From Armatimonadota bacterium (GTDB lineage Bacteria; Armatimonadota; Armatimonadia; Armatimonadales; Armatimonadaceae): a stretch of 33,448 nucleotides of DNA. Positions 15,737 to 23,059 of the stretch are shown here, piece after piece (the first letter of the stretch is position 1; each line of letters opens with the position of its first letter). A program made the position numbers and the translations under genes. The stretch spans positions 1-33,448 of the forward strand of contig JAPLCP010000138.1 in NCBI GenBank assembly GCA_026392155.1, read 5' to 3'. The notes under the pieces are model-generated. The model saw nothing but the letters and a program-made list of their open reading frames with translations. It ran no database searches and was not told the origin of the DNA.

Positions 15737-16870
15737 CTACGCACGGAGGGTCTGTGCGGCAAGGCTCAGGCTCTCCAGCTTCTTTTGTGCGACATCCAGC
15801 GTGTTGATCGGGCGGTCCGAAAAAGTCCCAAAGCCACAGTCGGGGTTGAGGAAAATACTCTCTGCAGGCCGGTAGGAGAGCAGCTCCTGCACCCGTGCAA
15901 CAAGCTGTTCCACAGGCTCGATCTCGCTGGTTCTAGGGTTGACCAGCCCCAGCCCGATTTCTTTGTCATCGGGGAGGGCGGCCAGCGGCGCAAAGCTTCC
16001 AGCACGCTCGGTGGCGTACTCCAGCACGAGCTGATTGACCTTCATCCGCGCAAAATAGGGCACCAGGGCATCGTACGGCCCGGCAAGAAGCACCGACTCG
16101 TCGCGGCTCCAGTTGCCCCGGCAGACATGTAGCCCCGTGCGGATGCCCTCGACGCCTTCGACAACCTGGTTGATTAGCTCCACGGCAAACTCCAGCTCGC
16201 TCTCCGGACTGGCTTTCTCGCTCAGTGCTGCGCACATAAAGCTATGTGTGGCGTGCGGCCCAGCAAACGCCACTTCGGAGAGCACTGGCTCGTCGAACTG
16301 CACAAAGTCCGCTCCTGCATCGCGCAAAGCGATGAGCTCCGCACGCAGCACCGCCACCACATCCGCCCCGAGGCTCTCTTTGGTGGGGTAGGTATCGGCG
16401 GAGAGGCGCTTGACCCACATCGAGCGCGAGAGCAAGTACGGCCCCGGCAGTGCCACTTTCACGGGCTTACCCGTATGAGACTTTGCCCACGCCAGCTCAT
16501 CGCCTGCCAGCGTGGTTTTGCGAGAGAGCTTTCCCTCGACCACGGGGTTTTTAATCGCAAACGCGGGCACGTCCAGCGCCGCCAGAAGCCGCTCAAACGC
16601 CGCTTTATCCTCTACCCAGTCCAGCATCTCCGCAAGGCTCATCAGTCGCACGCCACCCAGTTTCGTGGCGATAAAGCTAAAAAAACTATCGCGCCCCTGC
16701 TCGCCCTCGGAGACAATGTCCACGCCTGCCGCTTCTTGCAGCGCAAGCACCTCAACCCGCGCCTGCTCAAGCACATCAGCATCGGGCACCCCACGTCGCA
16801 GTGATCTTCGTAGCGCCTCAGGCCGAGGGAACGACCCGACCACTGTCACGGGAAACAAAGGAAGGCTCAT
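15737..16870 (-). CDS. MetE-like cobalamin-independent methionine synthase family protein
   Basis: 377 residues from the ATG at 16870 (MSLPLFPVTVVGSFPRP). This is the catalytic half only of the MetE fold, the short form seen in archaea and many bacteria, which transfers a methyl group to a thiol such as homocysteine. Zinc-site candidates are His248 and Cys250 in GLHVCRGNW, Glu284 in VLEYATE and Cys345 in NPDCGFGTF. QFDEP (191-195) and the N-terminal TVVGSFPRP are family signatures. The long MetE N-terminal domain is absent, so the methyl donor may not be the usual polyglutamyl folate. Its start overlaps the stop of the 67-aa gene as ATGA, which makes it the last member of the sulfur-related operon and suggests a link between sulfur trafficking and methyl-thiol chemistry. 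Confidence 0.82.
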   Translation of the reverse strand: MSLPLFPVTVVGSFPRPEALRRSLRRGVPDADVLEQARVEVLALQEAAGVDIVSEGEQGRDSFFSFIATKLGGVRLMSLAEMLDWVEDKAAFERLLAALDVPAFAIKNPVVEGKLSRKTTLAGDELAWAKSHTGKPVKVALPGPYLLSRSMWVKRLSADTYPTKESLGADVVAVLRAELIALRDAGADFVQFDEPVLSEVAFAGPHATHSFMCAALSEKASPESELEFAVELINQVVEGVEGIRTGLHVCRGNWSRDESVLLAGPYDALVPYFARMKVNQLVLEYATERAGSFAPLAALPDDKEIGLGLVNPRTSEIEPVEQLVARVQELLSYRPAESIFLNPDCGFGTFSDRPINTLDVAQKKLESLSLAAQTLRA

Positions 16871-17070
16871 GCGGCGTTTGTAGCCTTGTCGGACTCTCTC
16901 CAAGCGCGCCCTAGAGCCATTGCTTCATCGTAAGCAGCAAGGTCATTTTTAAAGAGTGCGGCTCTGCGTTTCCACCAAGGCTGACTCGGTGATTCTTTCT
17001 GACTACTCAAACGCTCGACCGCCTCTTCTAGGCGAGAAATACGCTTTTCGATCTCGGCATCTTTACTCAT
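16867..17070 (-). CDS. Small helical protein coupled to MetE-like gene
   Basis: 67 residues from the ATG at 17070 (MSKDAEIEKRISRLEEAVER), chosen because AAAGGAG lies 8 nt upstream; an ATG at 17076 would sit only 2 nt from that site. Residues 5-25 form a short amphipathic coiled coil. The rest (PWWKRRAALFKNDLAAYDEA and on) is helical and tryptophan/arginine-rich. I do not recognise a family. Its TGA overlaps the MetE-like ATG, and it begins 22 bp after the TusA-OsmC stop. The coupling suggests a partner or adaptor of the methyltransferase. No cysteines are present, so it is not itself a sulfur carrier. Confidence 0.65.
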   Translation of the reverse strand: MSKDAEIEKRISRLEEAVERLSSQKESPSQPWWKRRAALFKNDLAAYDEAMALGRAWRESDKATNAA

Positions 17071-17092
17071 GGCCATCGCTCCTTTACCTAAA

Positions 17093-17830
17093 TTATATCG
17101 TCTTAACCTCAATTGTAAGTGGCACGGGCCGGGTAAGAGAGTTCGCGACGGGCGAGGTGTGGAGTGTCTCGGCCCAGAGCTTTTGGATCGTGGCGTCGTC
17201 GGAGTCGGACTGGACGTAGGCGGTGCCGGTGATCTCTTTAAAGCCCGCGTGGCCGTCGGTTTCCAGCCCCAGAAAGACATTGATGTTCTCGATGCTGGCT
17301 GAGAGCGCCACTTCCAGCTCGTCAATCGTGACTCCCGCGCGTGAGGCGCGTAGCTGGAGCCCCATCGCAAGACAGGCCGCCAAGGCGTTGAGCACATACT
17401 CCACCGCACTTGGAGCCGCGTCTTTTACGTCGAAGCTGGCCGGTTGCCCTACGTCCCAGCCGTGGTTTCGCGCATAGACTTTTACCGTGTTCTCGCTCGC
17501 CTGCCAGTGTGCACGGGCGCGCCAGCGGTAGTTTTTCGCCTGCTCGGCGGCGGCATCGGACTCGGCCTTGCTCTCGCCGCCACGCTGCACAAAGAAGCGA
17601 TTCGTCCCTGTGCCAACCGACCAGCCCAGGTAGGGATTCTTGGTCATGCGACACCACGCCGGGAGATCCTCGCGCACGGAAATCTCCGTCGAGCGAATCT
17701 CCAGAACTCCCGACTGCGGCGTCTCCAGCATCGCCTTGCGGATAATCAGCAAGAGCCCCGAGCCACAGTCCAGGTTCCCACCGTCGCAGATATTGGCGAC
17801 GGCGGGGATTTCAACAAGAGTGTCGCTCAT
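17093..17830 (-). CDS. TusA-like / OsmC-like fusion protein
   Basis: 245-residue cytoplasmic two-domain protein. Residues 1-75 are TusA/SirA-like, with DGGNLDCGSGLLLIIRKAM carrying Cys22 at the sulfur-carrier position and DLPAWCRMTKNPYLG carrying Cys60. Residues 100-245 are OsmC-like (YRWRARAHW at the start; PSAVEYVLNALAACLAMGLQ with Cys153). The second cysteine of peroxide-reducing OsmC proteins appears replaced, with LHTSPVANSL where a CP motif would be expected, so this is probably a YhfA-type OsmC without classical hydroperoxide reductase chemistry. The start abuts the DsrE-like stop with no gap. A sulfur-transfer role is likely; the target is unknown. Confidence 0.8.
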   Translation of the reverse strand: MSDTLVEIPAVANICDGGNLDCGSGLLLIIRKAMLETPQSGVLEIRSTEISVREDLPAWCRMTKNPYLGWSVGTGTNRFFVQRGGESKAESDAAAEQAKNYRWRARAHWQASENTVKVYARNHGWDVGQPASFDVKDAAPSAVEYVLNALAACLAMGLQLRASRAGVTIDELEVALSASIENINVFLGLETDGHAGFKEITGTAYVQSDSDDATIQKLWAETLHTSPVANSLTRPVPLTIEVKTI

Positions 17831-18190
17831 CTAGTACGTCATGCTGGCAGCGCCCTGGGAGAGAAACTCGACGGCTTTTGCGCCACCGACGATCGTAGCA
17901 CCAGGGATGAGGTTGTTCTCGTCGAGGCCGCGTTTTTTGAAGCACGGGGAGCAGACCCAGATAATCCCGCCTGCCTCGACAAAGCTGGCGATCAGCTCGC
18001 CGAGCGGCTTGAAGCCCTCTTCGTGAATGTCATCAGCGTAGCCTTTGACGGCAAGGCGTGCGCCCTCAATGGACAGAAAGACAACGGTCTCCTGCTCACT
18101 GGCGACCGAGGCATTGGCGACGACAAACCCGACCGTGGCGCGGTCGGTATCGTTCTTGGAGTTGGTGACGCTAATCAGAATCTTTGACAT
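17831..18190 (-). CDS. DsrE-family sulfur-carrier protein
   Basis: 119 residues with the DsrE/F/TusD fold: a beta strand start MSKILISVTNSKND, a middle FLSIEGARLAVKGYADDI, and an IIWVCSPCFKKRGL segment carrying Cys80 and Cys83. In this family the cysteine at that position accepts persulfide sulfur from a TusA partner. The gene lies exactly between two TusA-containing fusions: its ATG directly follows the TAA of the cupin-TusA gene and its TAG directly precedes the ATG of the TusA-OsmC gene. This zero-gap arrangement suggests the three are made in fixed ratio and form a relay. The C-terminus LSQGAASMTY is ordinary. Confidence 0.82.
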   Translation of the reverse strand: MSKILISVTNSKNDTDRATVGFVVANASVASEQETVVFLSIEGARLAVKGYADDIHEEGFKPLGELIASFVEAGGIIWVCSPCFKKRGLDENNLIPGATIVGGAKAVEFLSQGAASMTY

Positions 18191-18754
18191 TTATTTAACT
18201 TTCTTTCTCAGATAGTAGTCCGGCGCAGTGGCTCGGAGCAGGGAGTGCCCGGTCATGTTGCACCAGGCCGGAATGTCGTGGGGCGCACCAAGATCGGTGG
18301 CGCGTAGGTGGAGAACCTGGCCAGGCGCAAGGGGCAGCATCGCTTTTCGCAGGGCGATCATCAGGTCACCGCAGCCCATCTCCTCGGTGTCGTTGAAGGC
18401 ATCGGGGAGCAACTCGCCGGTGGTAGCGGCTTCTTTGGGCATCGGAGCCTCGCCGCCCTCGGGGCCGTAGAAGAAGACCCAGGTGGCGAAGTCGTCGGAA
18501 AAATCTTCGAAGCGGTGGACGACGCCCGCTGGGACAAAGAGCATCGCGCCGGGCGTAAATGCCGTGCGCGTCTCGCCGCTCAGGAAAAAGCCGGTGCCCG
18601 CGATCACGACATAGACTTCGTCGCGGCTGTGCGGTTGCTGAAGATCCTCCCCGACTGGCTTGTAGATCTCCACAGCAAGCGAGCCGTGCGCGAAGACTCC
18701 CAGAAAGAGCTCGCCGGATCTCGTAAGCTGTGCCTGCGCCTCAGAAGCATTCAT
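18191..18754 (-). CDS. Cupin / TusA-like fusion protein
   Basis: 187 residues. The N-terminal 105 residues are a cupin barrel (PHSRDEVYVVIAGTG with His42 and Glu46 as metal-ligand candidates; MLFVPAGVVHRFEDF with His80). Residues 125-187 are TusA-like: EEMGCGDLMIALRKAM with Cys128 and DIPAWCNMTGHSLL with Cys165. This second domain is a paralogue of the first half of the TusA-OsmC protein, sharing the CG-x-LRKAM core. The cupin may bind a metal or a sulfur-containing small molecule whose sulfur passes to the TusA module; this is inference. It is the first gene of the operon, with a TAGAGT -10 box 6 nt before the ATG, and is divergent from the zinc-ribbon gene. Confidence 0.78.
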   Translation of the reverse strand: MNASEAQAQLTRSGELFLGVFAHGSLAVEIYKPVGEDLQQPHSRDEVYVVIAGTGFFLSGETRTAFTPGAMLFVPAGVVHRFEDFSDDFATWVFFYGPEGGEAPMPKEAATTGELLPDAFNDTEEMGCGDLMIALRKAMLPLAPGQVLHLRATDLGAPHDIPAWCNMTGHSLLRATAPDYYLRKKVK

Positions 18755-18760
18755 GGGAAC

Positions 18761-18782
18761 ACTCTACCCGGCGCGATAGAAT
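18761..18782. promoter_or_regulatory. Back-to-back -10 boxes for the sulfur operon and the zinc-ribbon gene
   Basis: The 35-bp divergent gap contains TAGAGT on the minus strand (18761-18766, 6 nt before the cupin-TusA ATG) and TAGAAT on the plus strand (18777-18782, 7 nt before the FmdB-like ATG). Each promoter's -35 region would fall near or inside the opposite gene, so the two units may compete for polymerase. Confidence 0.45.
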
Positions 18783-18789
18783 AAAAGCT

Positions 18790-19092
18790 ATGCCAACCTA
18801 TACCTACCGCTGCGATGGCGACTGTGAGACCTGCGGCGGGACGCAGGAGATCTTCCAGCGCATGTCCGATGCGCCCCTCACCCAGTGTGAGGAGTGCCAG
18901 AAGCCCATGCGCCGCATTGTCAGCCTACCGCTCCGCGCTGTGGTCAACAGCGGGAACCTCTCGGACAGTAATATCGAGGCCAAGGGCTTCACGAAGTACG
19001 TCCGCGCCGGAAAAGGCCGCTACGAAAAAGTGGCGGGCTCATCGGAAGCCCCCGCCACGCTCGATGGCAATAACACCTCGGACGGGTTGTAA
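18790..19092 (+). CDS. FmdB-type putative regulatory zinc-ribbon protein
   Basis: 100 residues starting MPTYTYRCDGDCETCGG, which matches the FmdB/CxxC_CXXC_SSSS family start. Zinc ligands are likely Cys12/Cys15 and Cys33/Cys36 (QCEECQKPM). It differs from most relatives by an extra CDGD insertion before the first knuckle. The C-terminal half is polar, with GSSEAPATLDG near the end. FmdB was first linked to formamidase regulation, but family members are of unknown function. It is divergent from the sulfur operon. The stop is followed by GC-rich repeats shared with the convergent MoaB gene. Confidence 0.8.
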   Translation: MPTYTYRCDGDCETCGGTQEIFQRMSDAPLTQCEECQKPMRRIVSLPLRAVVNSGNLSDSNIEAKGFTKYVRAGKGRYEKVAGSSEAPATLDGNNTSDGL

Positions 19093-19095
19093 AAA

Positions 19096-19194
19096 GCCCG
19101 CCCCCTAACCCCCCACCCAGAGGGTACCCGACGGGGGGACAATTAGGAATCCGATTCCTCTGATCCCCCCCGCTCTGCGGGGGATGGGGGGGAA
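19096..19194. repeat. G-run/C-run palindromic repeats between convergent genes
   Basis: The 50-bp gap after the zinc-ribbon gene and the last 50 bp of the moaB-like gene are made of C-runs and G-runs. They include CCCCCTAACCCCCC (19101-19114), ACCCAGAGGGTACCC (19115-19129), GGGGGG (19133-19138), a 7+7 palindrome AGGAATC-C-GATTCCT (19145-19159) and CCCCCGCTCTGCGGGGG (19166-19182). Related G-run sequences occur at 25736-25756, and ACCCAGAGGGT recurs at 24850-24860. The palindromes could act as a bidirectional transcription terminator. Confidence 0.6.
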
Positions 19195-19700
19195 GTTTTC
19201 ACCAGCTCCCAGGCGATATGCGCAAGCTCGGGGGCGATGAGCTTTTCCCAGGCCAAGACGACGGCTTTGTGAGAGCCGGGCGTGGAGAAAACGGCCATGC
19301 CTTGGTAGACTCCCGCCACGGCACGCGAGAGCATCGCCGCTGCGCCCACTTGCTCCCAGGAGAGCATGCGAAAGATCTCCCCAAAGCCAGGGAGCGTTTT
19401 CTCTAGCTTCTGCGCCAGGGCATCGTAGGTCGTGTCGCGCTGTGAGATTCCTGTGCCACCGTTGAAAAGCAGCACCTGCACGCCTGCCACAATGGCCGCG
19501 TCCAGCGCTGTTGCCACTTGTGCAGGCTCGTCCTCGATGATTCGGTAGAAAGCCAGTACGTGCCCCGCTGCGGCGACCTCACGCCTTAGAAACTGCCCGT
19601 TGAGGTCGGTCTCTGTCGTGCGGGTATCGCTGACGGTCACCACTCCCAGGGGAATCGGGCCACGCCCGTTGGCTTTTTGCTGGTGTTCTTGATGGCTCAT
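19143..19700 (-). CDS. moaB: MoaB/MogA-family molybdenum cofactor protein
   Basis: 185 residues of the MogA/MoaB fold, which binds molybdopterin and adenylates it before molybdenum insertion. Family motifs are LGVVTVSDTRTTETDLNG, LLFNGGTGISQRDTTYDAL, LPGFGEIFRMLSWEQVGAAA and MAVFSTPGSHKAV. The length is like MoaB except for a C-terminal tail (TSPPSPAERGGSEESDS) encoded by an intergenic-type G-run repeat. That tail is probably an accident of repeat insertion and not functional. A TACTCT box 8 nt before the ATG suggests its own leaderless transcript. No other moa genes are adjacent. Confidence 0.85.
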   Translation of the reverse strand: MSHQEHQQKANGRGPIPLGVVTVSDTRTTETDLNGQFLRREVAAAGHVLAFYRIIEDEPAQVATALDAAIVAGVQVLLFNGGTGISQRDTTYDALAQKLEKTLPGFGEIFRMLSWEQVGAAAMLSRAVAGVYQGMAVFSTPGSHKAVVLAWEKLIAPELAHIAWELVKTSPPSPAERGGSEESDS

Positions 19701-19708
19701 GGAAAGTT

Positions 19709-19714
19709 AGAGTA
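19709..19714 (-). promoter_or_regulatory. -10 box (TACTCT) for moaB
   Basis: TACTCT lies 8 nt upstream of the moaB ATG at 19700, matching the TANNNT leaderless pattern. No clear -35 hexamer accompanies it. Confidence 0.4.
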
Positions 19715-19794
19715 CCCGAATCTGTCACTCGGGGGATGCTAGATCTGTGGTTTGGGGCTACCCTGGGCACATGAGACAGATGGGTGGAGTGGAC

Positions 19795-20244
19795 ATGATG
19801 ACGCAGTCGGCGCTGACGAGTGTCTTGCAGGACGTGCGGGGCAGTGCGCTTTTCTACGAGAGTGCGGCGGGGCGCTACGGAAAAGCCTTTCCCTTTGCCG
19901 ACATGGCCCGCACGGAGCGCCGTCACGAGCGCCTCATGCTGGGCTTGCTCAAGACCTACTCGGTCACCGAACCGAGCTCGGCAAAACCAATGGGGAAGCT
20001 ACCTATTAGCCTCACGGAGACCCTACGGCTAAGTACCACATGGGAGCAAAATATGGTCAAGGAGTGCAGCCGCTATCTGGGCTTTGTCAAGCAGCAAGAT
20101 ATCAGCGATATCATCACCATTATCAAGATCACCTCGCGTGATCTCCACCTACCCCTTCTCCAAAAAAAGCTCGCTCCCCCCACTCCCACCTTGACGCCCG
20201 CTCAGGTGCGCAAGATACGAGATAAAGTCAACCACGGCAGGTAA
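19795..20244 (+). CDS. DUF2202-like (ferritin-fold) protein
   Basis: 149 residues from the ATG at 19795, chosen because GGGTGGAG lies 5 nt upstream; earlier in-frame starts at 19747 and 19771 lack this. The core MTQSALTSVLQDVRGSALFY, followed by ESAAGRYGKAFPFADMARTE and RRHERLMLGLLKTYSV, resembles DUF2202: an acidic/His helix pair of the ferritin-like superfamily (candidate ligands Glu, Glu and ERRH). The second half has a matching helix (TTWEQNMVKECSRYLGF) with fewer obvious metal ligands. Function is unknown. It precedes the symporter by 28 bp on the same strand. There is no signal peptide. Confidence 0.6.
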   Translation: MMTQSALTSVLQDVRGSALFYESAAGRYGKAFPFADMARTERRHERLMLGLLKTYSVTEPSSAKPMGKLPISLTETLRLSTTWEQNMVKECSRYLGFVKQQDISDIITIIKITSRDLHLPLLQKKLAPPTPTLTPAQVRKIRDKVNHGR

Positions 20245-20272
20245 GAGCGTCGCAGATGGCGAATAGCCCCGC

Positions 20273-21589
20273 ATGAATGGATTTTTTGCATGGTGGAAGG
20301 CAACCCCGCTCTACATTCGGATCATGATCGCCCTGGTACTGGGAGCAATTGTTGGGACGGCATGGGGCGAGGGGGCGGCCAATCTTGAGGTTCCCGCCAA
20401 GCTGATCCTACGGATGCTCGGGGCGCTGGCTCCACCGCTGATCCTGATCGCCGTGATCCAGGCCCTGATGAAGACCGAGGTCAAGGGCAAGCTCGCCGCC
20501 AAGCTCGGGGGCTTGCTGGTGCTCAATACCGTGGTCGCGATTGTGATTGGGCTGGTTGTCGCCAATGTGGTTCAGCCAGGCAAGTACGGCAAGCTGGAGC
20601 TGCCCGCGCCCAAGGCCACGCTCTCATCGAAAGAGACCGATCCCCAGAAAAAGCTGATCCTAGAGACCATGGAGAAATCGGGCTGGAAAGCGCCTGAGGC
20701 CAAAAAAGAGGTCTGGGAGCAGTTTTTAGACAACGTCCCCAAGAGCCTTGCCGGGCCGCTGGTGGAGAACAATGTCATCGGGATTATCCTGCTGGCGCTG
20801 GCCTTTGGAACCACGCTTCGCGCCATGAAAGACCGCGCCGTCACCACCGTAATGCAGGCGGTGGACATCGCGATGGAGACGCTTGTCAGCATCCTGCACG
20901 GCATTATCCAGATCGTCCCTATTGGCATCTTTGGCATCGTGGCCTCGATCGTGGGCAAGCAGGGCTTTGCGCCGTTCGCCGCGCTGGGCTACTTTATTGT
21001 CGCCGTCCTGATCGCCTTGTTCTTGCAGGCGTGCTACTACCTCACCCGCGTTCGTTTCGGCTCCTGGGTGCGACCCGGTCAGCTGTTGCAAGGCTGCCGC
21101 GACGCGCTGGTGATGGCCTTCTCGACGGCCTCGTCCACCGCGACCATGCCGGTGACGTTCCAGTGTCTCTGGACCAAAGTCGGGCTGCGGGAGCGCTCGG
21201 CGAGCATGGGCTCGCTGGTTGGCTCGAACTTCAACAACGACGGCACGGCGCTCTACGAGGCAATGTCGGCGCTCTTTGTGGCGCAGCTACTGGGGCAGAA
21301 CCTCACGCTCCAGCAGCAGCTTCTCATCGTCATTACGAGCATCGTGGCATCGGTGGGCGCGGCAGGAATCCCCGAGGCGGGCCTTGTCACCATGACCCTG
21401 GTCTTCACCGCCGTCGGGCTGGACGTCCGCTATATCGCCTTGCTCTTCACCGTGGACTGGTTCTTAGACCGCTGCCGCACCATGATCAACGTCATGGGCG
21501 ACATGAACATCTCCTGCCTGCTGGATGGAAAAGAGCGCGAGGAATCCAGCGAGCGCCTCCCCGACATCCCCCTCGGCGACGAATCGTAG
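20273..21589 (+). CDS. Dicarboxylate/amino acid:cation symporter (DAACS family)
   Basis: 438-residue inner-membrane carrier related to GltP, DctA and GltPh, which takes up glutamate, aspartate or C4-dicarboxylates with H+ or Na+. Eight membrane helices and two re-entrant loops are expected. Visible signatures are the serine-rich loop FSTASSTATMP, GSNFNNDGTALYEA (equivalent of the NMDGT motif), IVASVGAAGIPEAGL (second re-entrant loop) and VDWFLDRCRTMINVMGD (helix 8, with the substrate-contacting Asp and Arg). The usual NMDGT methionine, which helps coordinate sodium, is asparagine here, so ion coupling may differ. An extracytoplasmic insert spans residues 105-145. Its stop is immediately followed by a hairpin element. 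Confidence 0.9.
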   Translation: MNGFFAWWKATPLYIRIMIALVLGAIVGTAWGEGAANLEVPAKLILRMLGALAPPLILIAVIQALMKTEVKGKLAAKLGGLLVLNTVVAIVIGLVVANVVQPGKYGKLELPAPKATLSSKETDPQKKLILETMEKSGWKAPEAKKEVWEQFLDNVPKSLAGPLVENNVIGIILLALAFGTTLRAMKDRAVTTVMQAVDIAMETLVSILHGIIQIVPIGIFGIVASIVGKQGFAPFAALGYFIVAVLIALFLQACYYLTRVRFGSWVRPGQLLQGCRDALVMAFSTASSTATMPVTFQCLWTKVGLRERSASMGSLVGSNFNNDGTALYEAMSALFVAQLLGQNLTLQQQLLIVITSIVASVGAAGIPEAGLVTMTLVFTAVGLDVRYIALLFTVDWFLDRCRTMINVMGDMNISCLLDGKEREESSERLPDIPLGDES

Positions 21590-21723
21590 GCCGCCGGTTG
21601 AAACCGGCGTCTGCAATGGCGTCGTTCCTCCGCCGCAAAGCCCGTGCCGGGCTACCCAATCCCAGCCCGGCACGGGCTTTGCGGCATGCAGTGCCACTGT
21701 TGACGCCCCATTCCATGGGGCGG
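21590..21723. repeat. Structured palindromic repeat, element C (between convergent stops)
   Basis: Fills the whole gap between two convergent stop codons. A perfect 22-bp inverted repeat (21632-21653 with 21664-21685, 10-nt loop) is flanked by smaller hairpins, CCGGTTGAAACCGG on the left (21594-21607) and a GCCCCAT/ATGGGGC hairpin on the right. The inner left arm contains CAAAG then GCCC-GTGCC-GGGC, the same design as elements A and B but with the stem bases exchanged. Outer arms also start CCGCCGGTTG. It probably terminates or protects both converging transcripts. Confidence 0.8.
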
Positions 21724-23028
21724 TCAGAGCCGCACGACCAGATCTAGCTTCTCGCTGTTTTTCTCGCGCTTCGCAACCCCGCCATCATCGGTGTGATCCT
21801 GCCCGATGCTGTAGAGAAGACAGCCCGCGCCGTCTTTGCGGTAGCGGAGCGGTTGCTTGTCTGGGGAGAATGGATCGGCGGGGAGCGTGGGAGAGTCGGG
21901 GAAGCTGCCCGTTTTTGCCTTCTCCTCAAGTAGCGCCAGCGCCGTTTCTCGCAAATGCCGGAGCGCCGCCGTATGAAGGTGGGGCTTGACCGCTGCCTCG
22001 GAGAAGACAGGTGTCAGAATCAGCACCATCAGGTTCTGAGGGATATTGAGCTTGTCTTTCTGCCACTCCCCAACGGTCGCGTCGAACCACTTGCCCAGTG
22101 CTTCGTAGTCGCCCGTCTGCTTGCACTTCCTGGCCTGAACAAACGCGCCACGCCAGAAAAGAAGAAGCTGTTTCTCCCAGTAGGGTGTCGCCACTGGTGC
22201 CACCAGCGCTAGGGTTCGGTTCGTATCCGGGGTTTCAGACTCATCACTAAAGCTCTGAACCCTTCCTTGGCGCATCTGCTTCATGGCAACGGTTGAGAGA
22301 ATTACCTCACCGCCAAAGTAGAGCTCGGGATCAGGAGGTGCCCCAAATGCAGCAAGGGTCGCGTGGGCCTGTTGGCTGGGCCCGAAGCGTTTCAGAGTTG
22401 CGATATAGCCCTTGTCGGCAATCGCGTGAATGGCAACCGAGACCAACGCCGCGATCAGACAAGGAGTCTCACCTATCCGATTACCAAGCTGGGCAGCCTG
22501 CGCAATCGAAGTCCAGGCATGAGTAGCATCGGAAGCGAGGTATGCTTTTGCCGTAAGAATACGTGCAAACTGACGCAGAACCGCAAACTCAGGGAAGAGC
22601 AAATCTGGCCCCTGGCTCCAGTCATAGGCCATATCACAGTGTGGCAGTGCGCTCGCATCCTGGGCGAGGTGAATCAGTGTCGCGTAGCGCTGCTCACTAT
22701 CCAGGAATGTTGCCCGAAGTGCCTCATCCTCAGGGGCCTTCAGAAGGTCCCCTGAAAGTTTTTCCCAGGCAATACGCTCTTTTTCAGGAAGCGCACGGTA
22801 GCGCTTGGTAAGCTCTTTGAGGAGCGGCCCTGCGTTCTGGGAGTCAGGAATAGGCGGATTTGGGCGCAGGTCTTCGGGCGTCAGCGGAATCCCCTCGCGG
22901 CGTGCGGCGGCGCGCTGTCTCTCCAGCAAGCTTGGGCCAGAGATGGAGAGTGTCAAGAGGCCTACCACAGGCGATGAGGCAAGCGCGAGGCCGCTCCACT
23001 TTAAAATACTGCGTCGTGTCGGGTTCAT
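21724..23028 (-). CDS. Secreted or membrane-anchored protein of unknown function
   Basis: 434 residues beginning MNPTRRSILKWSGLALASSP, a Tat-like twin-arginine signal or signal anchor. The body is helical (about 60-330) with YRALPEKERIAWEKLSGDLL, a LAQDASALPHCDMAYDWSQG segment and AAQLGNRIGETPCLIAALVS. Near the C-terminus it has ADPFSPDKQPLRYRKDGAGC, then LLYSIGQDHTDDGG (about 400-420). That last block resembles the terminal 'DPF..PLRYR...LYSxGxDxxDDGG' signature common in planctomycete and acidobacterial surface proteins and in type II pseudopilin-like C-termini. No catalytic motif is recognisable. It is 31 bp after the preceding gene, so probably the last gene of a ribH-led operon. Confidence 0.65.
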   Translation of the reverse strand: MNPTRRSILKWSGLALASSPVVGLLTLSISGPSLLERQRAAARREGIPLTPEDLRPNPPIPDSQNAGPLLKELTKRYRALPEKERIAWEKLSGDLLKAPEDEALRATFLDSEQRYATLIHLAQDASALPHCDMAYDWSQGPDLLFPEFAVLRQFARILTAKAYLASDATHAWTSIAQAAQLGNRIGETPCLIAALVSVAIHAIADKGYIATLKRFGPSQQAHATLAAFGAPPDPELYFGGEVILSTVAMKQMRQGRVQSFSDESETPDTNRTLALVAPVATPYWEKQLLLFWRGAFVQARKCKQTGDYEALGKWFDATVGEWQKDKLNIPQNLMVLILTPVFSEAAVKPHLHTAALRHLRETALALLEEKAKTGSFPDSPTLPADPFSPDKQPLRYRKDGAGCLLYSIGQDHTDDGGVAKREKNSEKLDLVVRL

Positions 23029-23059
23029 GGGGGGATAGACGTAAAATCAGCGCGGTTGG

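Noticed and set aside
16871-17092. SAM or cobalamin riboswitch before the MetE-like gene
   Set aside because: The region is coding (67-aa gene with a Shine-Dalgarno and ATGA coupling); no riboswitch core is seen.
17444-18187. 247-codon plus-strand open frame
   Set aside because: Antisense to the DsrE-like and TusA-OsmC genes, whose cysteine motifs and zero-gap junctions are convincing.
21632-21685. Classical intrinsic terminator
   Set aside because: The 22-bp hairpin is very stable but no T-run follows on either strand, so it is listed as a structured repeat.
21031-21747. 238-codon plus-strand open frame
   Set aside because: Out-of-frame shadow of the symporter, Arg/His-rich, running through the hairpin element.
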